Source: CAMLHU01 sp049680185 (GTDB lineage: Bacteria > Gemmatimonadota > Gemmatimonadetes > Gemmatimonadales > GWC2-71-9). From it: a stretch of 6,452 nucleotides of DNA. The notes beneath the pieces were generated by a model that was not told where the DNA came from, did not search any database, and saw only the letters and a list, made by a program, of their open reading frames with translations. Location of the stretch: positions 1-6,452 of the forward strand of contig JBAUHI010000105.1 of NCBI GenBank assembly GCA_049680185.1. Reading direction: 5' to 3'. The position numbers and the translations under genes are program-made. Positions 1-6,435 of the stretch are shown piece by piece (position 1 is the first letter of the stretch; each line of letters starts with the position of its first letter).

Positions 1-656
1 TCGATGCCGGCGGCCCCCTCGATGATCACGGTGTCGCCCAGGCCGAGTTGCTCGGTGAGCTCGATCTCGCGGCTGAAATCGACGCCGCCCGCGAGCGCGT
101 CAGTGAGCGTGCGGCACCCTCCGATCAGCGCTGAACGCCGCGGGCCTGCCAGGGAGAGGCAAAGGGGCTCCGCCGATCGGCGGCCAACATCCTTGAGCAG
201 CGTCACCGTCAGGCGCCCGGGCTCGAACCCGAGGGTGCTGTAGAAACCGATGTTGTCGGCGGTGCGCGGCATCGTCTCCAGGCCGAGGGTGCGGACCTGG
301 TGGTGCTGGAGCCAGTCGATCCCCGCCTGGACGATCCGCCGCCCCTCACCCCGCGCTTGGCGGTCCGGCCGCACCGCCAGCGGTCCCATCCACCCTTCCA
401 TGCCGGATCGATGCACCATGTTGAAGGCGGCGACCTTTCCTGCGTCGTCGCGCCAGAGCAGCGCGCCCTCCCCGCTGTCCTCGATGGCGTAGCGCCAGAT
501 CATCGGGTTGAGGAAGGGCACCCGCATTCCCGACATCCCGTCCCGCCGATAGCGATCCGTGAACGCGTCGGAAAAGACGCGATTCAGCGCGTCGATGTCA
601 TCGAGCGTCGCCCGCACGGGCCCGGCGAGGGGCCGGTGGTCAGGCCGCCAGCCCAT
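1..656 (-). CDS. GNAT family N-acetyltransferase, probably tandem-domain (C-terminus off window)
   Basis: The reading frame opens at an ATG (656-654) and runs without a stop to the left edge, giving 218 residues of an incomplete protein. Residues about 12-155 look like a complete GNAT fold, which transfers an acyl group from acyl-CoA to an amine. The acyl-CoA pyrophosphate loop is seen as VRPDRQARGEGR (95-106, Q-x-x-G-x-G type), preceded by the strand MGPLAV. A motif B-like segment follows, NIGFYSTLGFEPG (135-147), typical of the GNAT C-terminal half. Residues 160-218 continue beyond a normal single domain. They include DFSREIELTEQLGLGDTVII (193-212), which I read as the start of a second GNAT-like domain; this is inference. 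The start is supported by GGGGAGG six bases upstream. The gene overlaps the end of rad50 by 17 bp in another frame, so it is probably the fourth gene of the operon. The substrate cannot be told from sequence. Family call is firm; the two-domain reading is moderate. Confidence 0.88.
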   Translation of the reverse strand, partial: MGWRPDHRPLAGPVRATLDDIDALNRVFSDAFTDRYRRDGMSGMRVPFLNPMIWRYAIEDSGEGALLWRDDAGKVAAFNMVHRSGMEGWMGPLAVRPDRQARGEGRRIVQAGIDWLQHHQVRTLGLETMPRTADNIGFYSTLGFEPGRLTVTLLKDVGRRSAEPLCLSLAGPRRSALIGGCRTLTDALAGGVDFSREIELTEQLGLGDTVIIEGAAGI

Positions 657-3063
657 CGCCCGCCTCCCCGGTGTCTTCCGCCACCTGCGCCGTTCCGGCA
701 GCGCCGTCGAACGAGACGCGGAGCACCCGATCGAGCCCGTCCCGCAGCGACTCGATATGGGTGATGAGGATGACCTGCGGGAACCGATCCGCCAGGCCGC
801 GGAGCAGGTCGACCACGGCCGCGCGATGCTCTTCATCCAGCGACCCGAACACCTCGTCCAGCACCAGGAGTGACAGCGGCTGCCCGGCGCGATCGGCGAT
901 CATCTGACTGATGGCAAGGCGGAGCGCCAGGTTGACGACGTCCTCCTCCCCGCCGGAAATGACCGGCTTGACCTCGCCGTCCTCCATCAACGTGGCCTCA
1001 TAGTCCTCATCGAGCTCGAGGTCGGTGTACCGACCGCGGGTCAGGTCGCTCAGGAATTGCGACCCGATCTCGGAGAGTTCCGGTCGCAGCTGGGCGTTCA
1101 GGTCGGTGCGCAGGTCGCTGAAGGCACGGTCGAGCTCCTCGCGCAGCAACTGATCGCGCCGACGGGACTTGACCTCCTCTGCACGCACGGCCCGCTCCTC
1201 CCGCCGCTGTTGCACCCGGCGCCGCTCGTCCATCGCGCTGTCCCAGGCAAAACGCCCCCGTTCCGATCGCAGTCGGGCCTCCTGCCGCTCACGCTCCGCC
1301 GCCTCCACCGCCGCGCGGGCAGCGGTGTAGGCGGCCTCACTGAAACCGGACGCATCGAGTTGCGCCTTGACGGCCGTCGCCTGCGCCTCGAACTCGCTCA
1401 AGGCCCGCTCTGCCGACTCGGCCTCGGCCACCAGCGTCTCCGCGCGCGCGGCCGACGCCCGAAGTTGGGCCGCCTCGACCTCCATGGGCCCCAGCAACCG
1501 CACCTGATCGCGCACCTCGCGGTGCCGGGTGCCGTCGTAGGCGACCGCCGGCCCCGCCATCACCGCTTCCAGGTCAGTGATGCGCTGATCGAGCTCTCCG
1601 CGTTCTCGCAGCAGACCCGGACGCTCCTGCGCCCTGGCCTGCAGCCGCACCTGCTCATCGGTGAGCTCCCGAAGCTCCCGCTCCAGCTCGACCCGCTCCC
1701 GCTCCGCCTCCACCAGCCCCGCCGGTTCCTGCTTGAGCTGCGCCTCGCGCTGCCGATAGTACACGCCATTCGAGGTGATGCCCTCGAGCTGCCGCGTCAC
1801 GATGCCGAGCACCTCGTCGTAGTGGTCTTCGAGCGGACGACTGCAGGTGGGGCAGATGCCGGCGGCGCCCGCGGCGTCCAGCTTCTCCTTCTGCTCGCGC
1901 GCGGCCTCGTACTGCTCCAGCAGGTCGCGCAACTTGGTCTGGGCGTCCTGCTTGTCACGCACCCAGGCACTGCGGAGCTCATCGAGCGACTTGACCCGCT
2001 CGTCCAGAAGCACGCGGATCGCGTCGATGCGTCCCAGGATCTCCACGATCGCAGTGTCCGCCGGAAGCAGGTCCAACCGCCGCACGACGCCATCGCGCGC
2101 CTTCCGCACCTCGGCCAGCGTGTTCACGGCACCGCTGCGCACGACATCGGCCTCGGCCAGGCGGTCCAGCGATTCCAGTTCGGTGCGGAGCCCGGGGAGC
2201 GGCGCCAACGCCACCTCGAGCGGCGCCAACCGGGTGCGGGCGCCGACGGCCTCGGCCATTTGGCGGTCGAGTCCCTGGAATCGGTCCCGTGCCTCCGACA
2301 CCTTGTGCTCCGCCAGCTTGAGATCGCCCGCGAGTGCGGTGACCCGATCACGCTGGGTGGCGAGGTCGGCCGCGACCGGTGCAGTCTCCGCCAGTCTCTT
2401 CTCCGCGGCGATGAGCGCCTGTTCGGCGGCCGCGGCCTCCGCCACCGCACCCTCCAACCGTTCCGCGGCGCGCTTGTCGTCGGCGTCGATCACGGCCGGG
2501 TCGGGCAAGCCGGACTCCAGGGCCAGCACGGTCGCCTTCAGCTTGGTGCGCTCTTCCTTCAGCAGGTCCTGGGCGTCCCGGAGCTTCTCGTACCGGAGGA
2601 CACGATTGAGGAACTCCGCCCGCCCGGGGCCGGTCAGTTCCGCCATCACGGCCAGTTCCTTCTGTCCCGTGAAGTAGGTGTTGAAGAACTCGGAGCGGAC
2701 CATCCCGAGGAGGTGTTCCAGGCGCTCGGTGACCGCCCCGACCGAATTGGCGATCGGCGCGGAGTCCCCGTCCTGGAAGAGTTCGGCGTTGTGCAGCGAC
2801 CGGACCACTCGGTACTGATGGGCGCCGAGGACGAAGTCGAGCTCCACGCGGACGGGGGAGCGCGGCGGGGCGCCACGCCGCCGGATGGAGTCCTTGTTGC
2901 CGCGCACCGCCGGCACTCCGTAGAGCGCGAAGGCGATCGCTTCCAGCAGTGTCGACTTCCCCGCCCCGTTGGGTCCGATGATCCCGGTGAGTCCGGGGCC
3001 CAGGACGATCTCGGTATCGGCGTGTTGCCGGAAGTTGACGAGTTGCAGGCGCGCGATCTGCAT
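640..3063 (-). CDS. sbcC: Rad50/SbcC-type DNA repair ATPase with zinc hook
   Basis: This 807-residue SMC-like ATPase is the partner of Mre11/SbcD. ATP binding brings its two heads together on DNA, and hydrolysis opens the nuclease for processing of DNA ends and hairpins. All ABC-ATPase elements are visible: Walker A GPNGAGKST (30-38), Q-loop Gln134 in FTGQKEL, signature VISGGEE (701-707), Walker B LLVLDE (732-737, catalytic Glu737), D-loop SLDEE (741-745) and H-loop His769 in ITHI. Between the heads are two long charged, Ala/Glu/Arg-rich coiled-coil arms (about 165-400 and 410-650). The zinc hook C404-P-T-C407 lies between them (DNA 1843-1854) and should dimerise two Rad50 molecules. The length is nearer archaeal Rad50 than the 1048-residue E. 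coli SbcC. The ATG shares its A with the mre11 stop (TGATG), with GAGGA nine bases upstream (3077-3073), so translation is probably coupled. The protein looks intact and functional. Confidence 0.97.
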   Translation of the reverse strand: MQIARLQLVNFRQHADTEIVLGPGLTGIIGPNGAGKSTLLEAIAFALYGVPAVRGNKDSIRRRGAPPRSPVRVELDFVLGAHQYRVVRSLHNAELFQDGDSAPIANSVGAVTERLEHLLGMVRSEFFNTYFTGQKELAVMAELTGPGRAEFLNRVLRYEKLRDAQDLLKEERTKLKATVLALESGLPDPAVIDADDKRAAERLEGAVAEAAAAEQALIAAEKRLAETAPVAADLATQRDRVTALAGDLKLAEHKVSEARDRFQGLDRQMAEAVGARTRLAPLEVALAPLPGLRTELESLDRLAEADVVRSGAVNTLAEVRKARDGVVRRLDLLPADTAIVEILGRIDAIRVLLDERVKSLDELRSAWVRDKQDAQTKLRDLLEQYEAAREQKEKLDAAGAAGICPTCSRPLEDHYDEVLGIVTRQLEGITSNGVYYRQREAQLKQEPAGLVEAERERVELERELRELTDEQVRLQARAQERPGLLRERGELDQRITDLEAVMAGPAVAYDGTRHREVRDQVRLLGPMEVEAAQLRASAARAETLVAEAESAERALSEFEAQATAVKAQLDASGFSEAAYTAARAAVEAAERERQEARLRSERGRFAWDSAMDERRRVQQRREERAVRAEEVKSRRRDQLLREELDRAFSDLRTDLNAQLRPELSEIGSQFLSDLTRGRYTDLELDEDYEATLMEDGEVKPVISGGEEDVVNLALRLAISQMIADRAGQPLSLLVLDEVFGSLDEEHRAAVVDLLRGLADRFPQVILITHIESLRDGLDRVLRVSFDGAAGTAQVAEDTGEAGDGLAA
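663..669 (-). promoter_or_regulatory. Shine-Dalgarno site of the GNAT gene, inside the rad50 3' end
   Basis: The minus strand reads GGGGAGG followed by six bases and then the ATG at 656. This is a strong match to the anti-Shine-Dalgarno sequence at optimal spacing. It lies within the last codons of the rad50 gene. It decides the GNAT start in favour of this ATG over the in-frame GTG at 617, which would avoid the overlap but lacks this support. The arrangement suggests translational coupling to rad50. Confidence 0.7.
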
Positions 3064-4256
3064 CAGGCGCCGTCCTCATCGCGTTCGGCCGCCGCCACCA
3101 GCTCATCGCCCAGGCGGACGAACGCCTCGCGGTCGAGTTCGCCCGGGAGCGGTCGCCCGTGCAGGTAGCCGTGGACGATATCGCCCAACGTCGCACGCTT
3201 GCCTGGGGTCCCGACGCCGGTGGTGCGCGACGGCTCCGGCCGCCGGAGGTCCAGCTGGAAGTGGAGCGCCTGGGCGCGGTATTCCCGGAGCTTGGCGTGG
3301 TCGAGATCGCGTCCCACGTGGCGCGGGATCTCTCGCACCACCAGGCGTACCACCTGTTCATCGATCCCGCCAGCGATCCCTTCGACCCGTTCGGCGATGA
3401 GCCGATCGACCTCGGCACCGGCGAGACCGGTCGCGTCGATCGGCGGAAGGTCGAACACCCGCCGCGCCAGCGGGATGGCCTGCGGCTGGACCTGGCCGGT
3501 CCGGAGATCGACGAGCAGCCAACCCTTGCCACCGCCGCCCTGTCGCCCCTTTCGTCGCGCGGCCTCCTCGGCCAGCTCGCCCCAGGGATTGGAACTCACG
3601 TATTCCAGGGAACCGGAATACCAGACCCGCGGCGTCACCTGGGTCTGGACGTGATAGTGGCCGAGCGCGACGTAGGTCCAGCCGTCGGCGGCGTAGTCGT
3701 CGGGCGTGAGACGGGCACCGCCGTATTCGGCACTGCTGCGGTCGGCGGGGAAGATCCCTTCGACCTCGCCGTGGAGCACCAGGACCTGGAAGAGCTCGTT
3801 GCCTTCGGGGCGGAGCGAGGGGCGCGGGGAGGTCATCAGGGACTGGTGCGGCACCGCGAGCACGCTCAGGTCGCCTTCGGGGTACACCAGGCGGCGGGGC
3901 CCGTCGGCGGCGACATCGACGCCGATCTCGGTCAGGAGCTTGAGGATCGATCCCGTCTCGGAGGAGCGCGGCGTGTCGTGGTTGCCGGCCACGACGATGA
4001 CCGGCGTGCGCGGGAGCGCCTCGCGCAGCCGCTGGAACTGGCGGAAGGCGAAGACGATGGCGGCGTTGGTGGGACGGACAGAATGGAAGAGGTCACCGGC
4101 GACGATGACGCAGTCGGGCGCCGCCGCGATGACCCCGTCCACGGTGGCACGGAAGGCGCTGGCGACGTCGGCTTCACGTTGGTTTATGCCGGAGGGGTTC
4201 TGGCGATGGTACTGCCGGAAGCCCAGGTGGAGATCGGCCAGGTGGGCGATGCGCAC
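3063..4256 (-). CDS. sbcD: Mre11/SbcD-type DNA double-strand break repair nuclease
   Basis: This 397-residue calcineurin-like metallophosphoesterase is the nuclease of the Mre11-Rad50 complex, normally an Mn2+-dependent exo- and endonuclease acting on DNA ends. The metal-binding motifs are all present in order: DLHLG (8-12, Asp8 and His10), GDLFH (54-58), GNHD (91-94), LHGEV (161-165, His162) and GHYHVQ (199-204). The conserved capping segment YSGSLE (213-218) follows. Residues 235-245 form a basic Gly-rich stretch with four consecutive glycines, probably a surface loop. The helical C-terminal part (about 355-392) is where Mre11 proteins bind the base of the Rad50 coiled coil; I infer that role by position. 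The start is a GTG at 4256, which gives the canonical N-terminus MRIAHLADLHLG. No in-frame start exists just upstream and no Shine-Dalgarno sequence is visible. It is 75 bp downstream of herA and runs directly into rad50. Confidence 0.97.
   Translation of the reverse strand: MRIAHLADLHLGFRQYHRQNPSGINQREADVASAFRATVDGVIAAAPDCVIVAGDLFHSVRPTNAAIVFAFRQFQRLREALPRTPVIVVAGNHDTPRSSETGSILKLLTEIGVDVAADGPRRLVYPEGDLSVLAVPHQSLMTSPRPSLRPEGNELFQVLVLHGEVEGIFPADRSSAEYGGARLTPDDYAADGWTYVALGHYHVQTQVTPRVWYSGSLEYVSSNPWGELAEEAARRKGRQGGGGKGWLLVDLRTGQVQPQAIPLARRVFDLPPIDATGLAGAEVDRLIAERVEGIAGGIDEQVVRLVVREIPRHVGRDLDHAKLREYRAQALHFQLDLRRPEPSRTTGVGTPGKRATLGDIVHGYLHGRPLPGELDREAFVRLGDELVAAAERDEDGA
3073..3077 (-). promoter_or_regulatory. 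Probable ribosome binding site of rad50 within the mre11 3' end
   Basis: The minus strand reads GAGGA, then nine bases, then the rad50 ATG that overlaps the mre11 TGA as TGATG. The match and spacing are acceptable rather than strong. With the one-base stop/start overlap this fits termination-reinitiation, which would keep the two subunits of the complex in step. Confidence 0.5.
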
Positions 4257-4262
4257 ATTTGA

Positions 4263-4268
4263 AGAATA
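4263..4268 (-). promoter_or_regulatory. Candidate -10 element (TATTCT) for a leaderless mre11 transcript
   Basis: In the 75-bp gap between herA and mre11 the minus strand reads TATTCT, six bases, then the GTG start. A TAnnnT hexamer at this distance is the geometry seen where transcription starts at the first base of the start codon. No Shine-Dalgarno sequence lies before the GTG, which fits. No convincing -35 hexamer is seen 16-19 bases further up. The rest of the gap shows only a short 5-bp inverted repeat (4309-4324) without a T-tract. If real, this is an internal promoter within the operon. Confidence 0.3.
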
Positions 4269-4331
4269 GCGGGGGAAAAGCGGGTCGGATAGCTCGCGGA
4301 GGGTGCCTGGCCGGCGATACGGCCCCTCAGT

Positions 4332-6260
4332 TCAGGCGTACGGGTCGTTCCCGCCCTTGACCGGGATCACGCCCCGACGAGCCGCACCGGGTTCCCGTTC
4401 CACCGCCGTGCCGAGCTGGGCCTTGAAATACGCGAGGACGCGTTCGGGTCGAGTGCGGCGGGTGGCGTGGAGCGCGCGTCGCACGTCGTCTTCACGGCGG
4501 CCGTGGACCAGATCCGCCACGGCGTCGCGCGCGATGGCGCGGTCGAGCGCCTTGAGCTGGTGCGCCACCGCATCGGCGAAGGGAAGTTCGGGCACCGGCG
4601 GGAAGCGTTCGACTCCGTCCCGCCCCGACAGCACCGCCGGACGCGGGAAGCGCACGAAGATCGGCTGGGTGAAGTGCGGATGCCGGAGCATCAGCTCGCC
4701 CTTGGGGAGCGCCGCCAGCTTGCTCTTGACCGCGGGCGAGAGCGTCGAGTAGGCGGGCATCGACAGCTCATCGCTGTCCATCCGTCCGTACACCGCCGTC
4801 CCGGCGTTCCCGACCACCCGCCGCTGTACCTGGCTCCGGAATTGCTGGGCGCTGAAGAGCACGAGCCCCAGATAGCGACCCCGCTCCGAAAGATCGAGCA
4901 GCATCTTGCGCACGTAGGTATCGGGCCCGTCGCCCGGGGCGTACTTGTTGAGCTCGTCGACGAACACCACCACGTGGTCGACGCCCAGGTCCCGCCGCTC
5001 GAGGTGCTCCCGCAGCTTGGAGACCACCCGTGCAAACACGAGGTCCTGCGCCAGCGGATCGACGCCCGCGACATCCACCACCAGGGTGCTGCGATCGCGG
5101 AAGCGCCCCCACGGAAGGTCGCTCGCCGCGCCGTCGTCGGTGACGAGTCCCTTGGCGCGGGTGCTGATGTTGCCGAGCCGGTTCCGCACCTTCCGGATCG
5201 TGGCGATGTGGTGGGTGCGCCACACCTCGGCCCGTCCGAGCGCCTCGACGTAATCGAAGATGGCGCGGAAGAACTCCTCGAGATCGGCAAAGGTGTTCAC
5301 GAGGAACGGCCGGTCCCGCAGCTGGCGATCCTCGTACTCCTTCCCCACCACGCGATCGGCCAGGAAGTCGATGAACGCATCCGCCTTGGCGTCGATGTCG
5401 TCCTTGTTGAGCAGGACCTCGGCGTAATCGAGCACTTCGCGGAGCCCCCACACCAAAGGCTCGGTGCGGGCGGCGAGTGCCTCGTTGGTGCGGAGGGTGT
5501 TGAGGTTGACGCCATCGGCCTTGTAGGGGGCGTACACCGTCACGTCTTCGAAGGGCGTCGGTGTGAGGTCGAGTCGCGCGTACAGACGCCGATCGACGTC
5601 GGTGAGCTCGCCGGGCTGGTCGAGGAAGCAGAGATCGGGGCCCTTGACGTTGAAACAGACTGCCGCGACCGACCCCTTGTGCGCCGGGAATTTCTGGAAG
5701 ATCGATGTGAGCAGGAACTCGACCGCACTCGTCTTGGTGGCGAGTCCCGAGACCCCGGTGATGTTGAGGTGGGCCGCTTCGGGGCCGAGGAGGAAGTCGG
5801 CGTCGAGATAGACCGGCGCCTCGAGCCCCGCCGCGGTGTAGACGCCCACGGGGACGCCGGTGGGCTCCTCGCCCAGGGTGAAGGCGTCCATGCGGATGGC
5901 TGCGACCACGTCGGCATCGGTGGCGAGGTGGACCGCCCCGAGCGGAACCGGCTGCAGCGGCTCCTCGGGCTGTTGGCGGAGCACTGCCGCCTGCCAGAGC
6001 CGGATCTCGGGCCGCTCCGAGGGTGCCAGACCGGTGCGGGCGGGGTCGCCATCGGCCCCGATCACGTCGTGGAGGGGAGTGACCAGGTCCGAGTACGCAA
6101 AGGCGTCGGTCACCACGCCCCACACGACGCGGTCATCGCCCTCGACCCGGACGATGGCACCGATCCCTACCGACGACAGGCGCGCCGTCCAGAAGAAGAA
6201 CTGGTGCGGCGTGCTGGGTTTGAGTTCGGTGGCGACGACTCGACCGATGGTGGCGGGCAT
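4332..6260 (-). CDS. herA: HerA-like hexameric DNA translocase/ATPase (FtsK-HerA superfamily)
   Basis: This 642-residue P-loop ATPase resembles HerA, a ring-shaped DNA pump that in archaea works with NurA, Mre11 and Rad50 in resecting DNA ends. Residues 1-55, starting IGRVVATELKP, form a beta-rich stretch fitting the HAS-barrel. The ATPase core follows. The P-loop GVSGLATKTS (169-178) keeps Lys176 and Thr177 but departs from the usual GxTGSGKS. Walker B is VVVFVDELNKYAP (430-442), with Asp435 and Glu436. FSAQQF (469-474) fits the sensor position. GNAGTAVYGRMDSDEL (484-499), followed by LPKGELML (518-525) and PIFVRFPRP (533-541), matches the conserved HerA/VirD4 C-terminal core, and Arg493 is a candidate arginine finger. 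Residues 560-620 form a charged helical tail. It is the first gene of the cluster, and no nurA follows it. The ATG at 6260 is preferred over an in-frame TTG at 6269; neither has a Shine-Dalgarno site. Family call is strong; activity is inferred. Confidence 0.92.
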   Translation of the reverse strand: MPATIGRVVATELKPSTPHQFFFWTARLSSVGIGAIVRVEGDDRVVWGVVTDAFAYSDLVTPLHDVIGADGDPARTGLAPSERPEIRLWQAAVLRQQPEEPLQPVPLGAVHLATDADVVAAIRMDAFTLGEEPTGVPVGVYTAAGLEAPVYLDADFLLGPEAAHLNITGVSGLATKTSAVEFLLTSIFQKFPAHKGSVAAVCFNVKGPDLCFLDQPGELTDVDRRLYARLDLTPTPFEDVTVYAPYKADGVNLNTLRTNEALAARTEPLVWGLREVLDYAEVLLNKDDIDAKADAFIDFLADRVVGKEYEDRQLRDRPFLVNTFADLEEFFRAIFDYVEALGRAEVWRTHHIATIRKVRNRLGNISTRAKGLVTDDGAASDLPWGRFRDRSTLVVDVAGVDPLAQDLVFARVVSKLREHLERRDLGVDHVVVFVDELNKYAPGDGPDTYVRKMLLDLSERGRYLGLVLFSAQQFRSQVQRRVVGNAGTAVYGRMDSDELSMPAYSTLSPAVKSKLAALPKGELMLRHPHFTQPIFVRFPRPAVLSGRDGVERFPPVPELPFADAVAHQLKALDRAIARDAVADLVHGRREDDVRRALHATRRTRPERVLAYFKAQLGTAVEREPGAARRGVIPVKGGNDPYA

Positions 6261-6267
6261 GGAGGGC

Positions 6268-6273
6268 AATCTA
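6268..6273 (-). promoter_or_regulatory. Candidate -10 element (TAGATT) upstream of herA
   Basis: The minus strand reads TAGATT, seven bases (GCCCTCC), then the herA ATG. This TAnnnT hexamer is placed so that transcription would begin at or next to the ATG, and no purine-rich ribosome site is present. A loose TTCACC lies 19 bases above it as a possible -35, but the surrounding heptad repeats make such matches cheap. The hexamer overlaps the alternative TTG start, so choosing it as promoter argues for the ATG. Confidence 0.35.
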
Positions 6274-6292
6274 GTGCCGCGAGAGGGCGGCG

Positions 6293-6341
6293 GGTGAACG
6301 GTGAAGGGTCAACGGTGAACGGGTGGCGGGTGGCGGGTGGT
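6293..6341 (+). repeat. Tandem heptamer array, seven units in two subfamilies
   Basis: Seven abutting 7-base units fill exactly 49 bp. The first four are GGTGAAC, GGTGAAG, GGTCAAC and GGTGAAC. The last three are GGGTGGC, GGGTGGC and GGGTGGT. The array sits 33 bp upstream of the herA start codon. The second block is a run of GGG and GG tracts separated by single bases and could fold as a G-quadruplex on the plus strand, which is the template strand for herA. A period of seven could arise by replication slippage, so unit number may vary between strains. Whether it controls herA is unknown. Confidence 0.75.
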
Positions 6342-6390
6342 GCCTCGACACCCTGGCGCCTCGCCACCCCTCAGTCCCGACCCCATATCA

Positions 6391-6435
6391 GCTTGACCCT
6401 CACCCCCGGCCCCTCTCCCTGCGGGAGAGGGGGGG
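6391..6435. repeat. Dispersed-type palindromic intergenic element with GC-rich hairpin
   Basis: The plus strand carries CCCTCACCCCCGGCCCC leading into a perfect inverted repeat. The arms CCCCTCTCCC and its complement are ten base pairs at 6410-6419 and 6423-6432, around a TGC loop. From general knowledge, near-identical 'CCCTCACCCC.GGCCCCTCTCCC' hairpins are scattered between genes in many unrelated high-GC bacteria, and spurious reading frames across them end in peptides like LTPGPSP.GRG, as one does here. It has no following T-tract, so a classical intrinsic terminator is unlikely, though the stem could still protect or stop transcripts coming from beyond the right edge. Confidence 0.6.

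Noticed and set aside
1057..3168. A 703-codon open frame on the plus strand opposite rad50.
   Set aside because: It is antisense to a protein with every Rad50 motif intact. Long antisense frames are expected at this G+C, and its translation is low-complexity Arg/Leu/Gly/His-rich with no recognisable domain.
4184..4258. An ATG at 4258, two bases before the mre11 GTG, opening a 24-codon out-of-frame peptide ending at a TAA.
   Set aside because: It could be a decoy or a regulatory mini-frame, but there is no Shine-Dalgarno site and the peptide is only a shifted reading of mre11 codons. The conserved MRIAHLADLHLG start requires the GTG.
3159..4262. A 367-codon open frame on the plus strand opposite mre11.
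   Set aside because: It is an antisense shadow of a fully conserved nuclease gene, with no motif of its own.
4309..4324. A short inverted repeat (GGCCG, 6-base loop, CGGCC) just after the herA stop, as a terminator.
   Set aside because: A five-base stem with no adjacent T-tract is expected by chance at this G+C. A terminator here would also split an otherwise operon-like cluster.
6261..6269. An in-frame TTG (6269-6267) as an alternative herA start adding three residues.
   Set aside because: There is no ribosome site before it. The ATG at 6260 is the stronger codon and begins where the HAS-barrel normally begins, and the TTG overlaps the candidate -10 hexamer.
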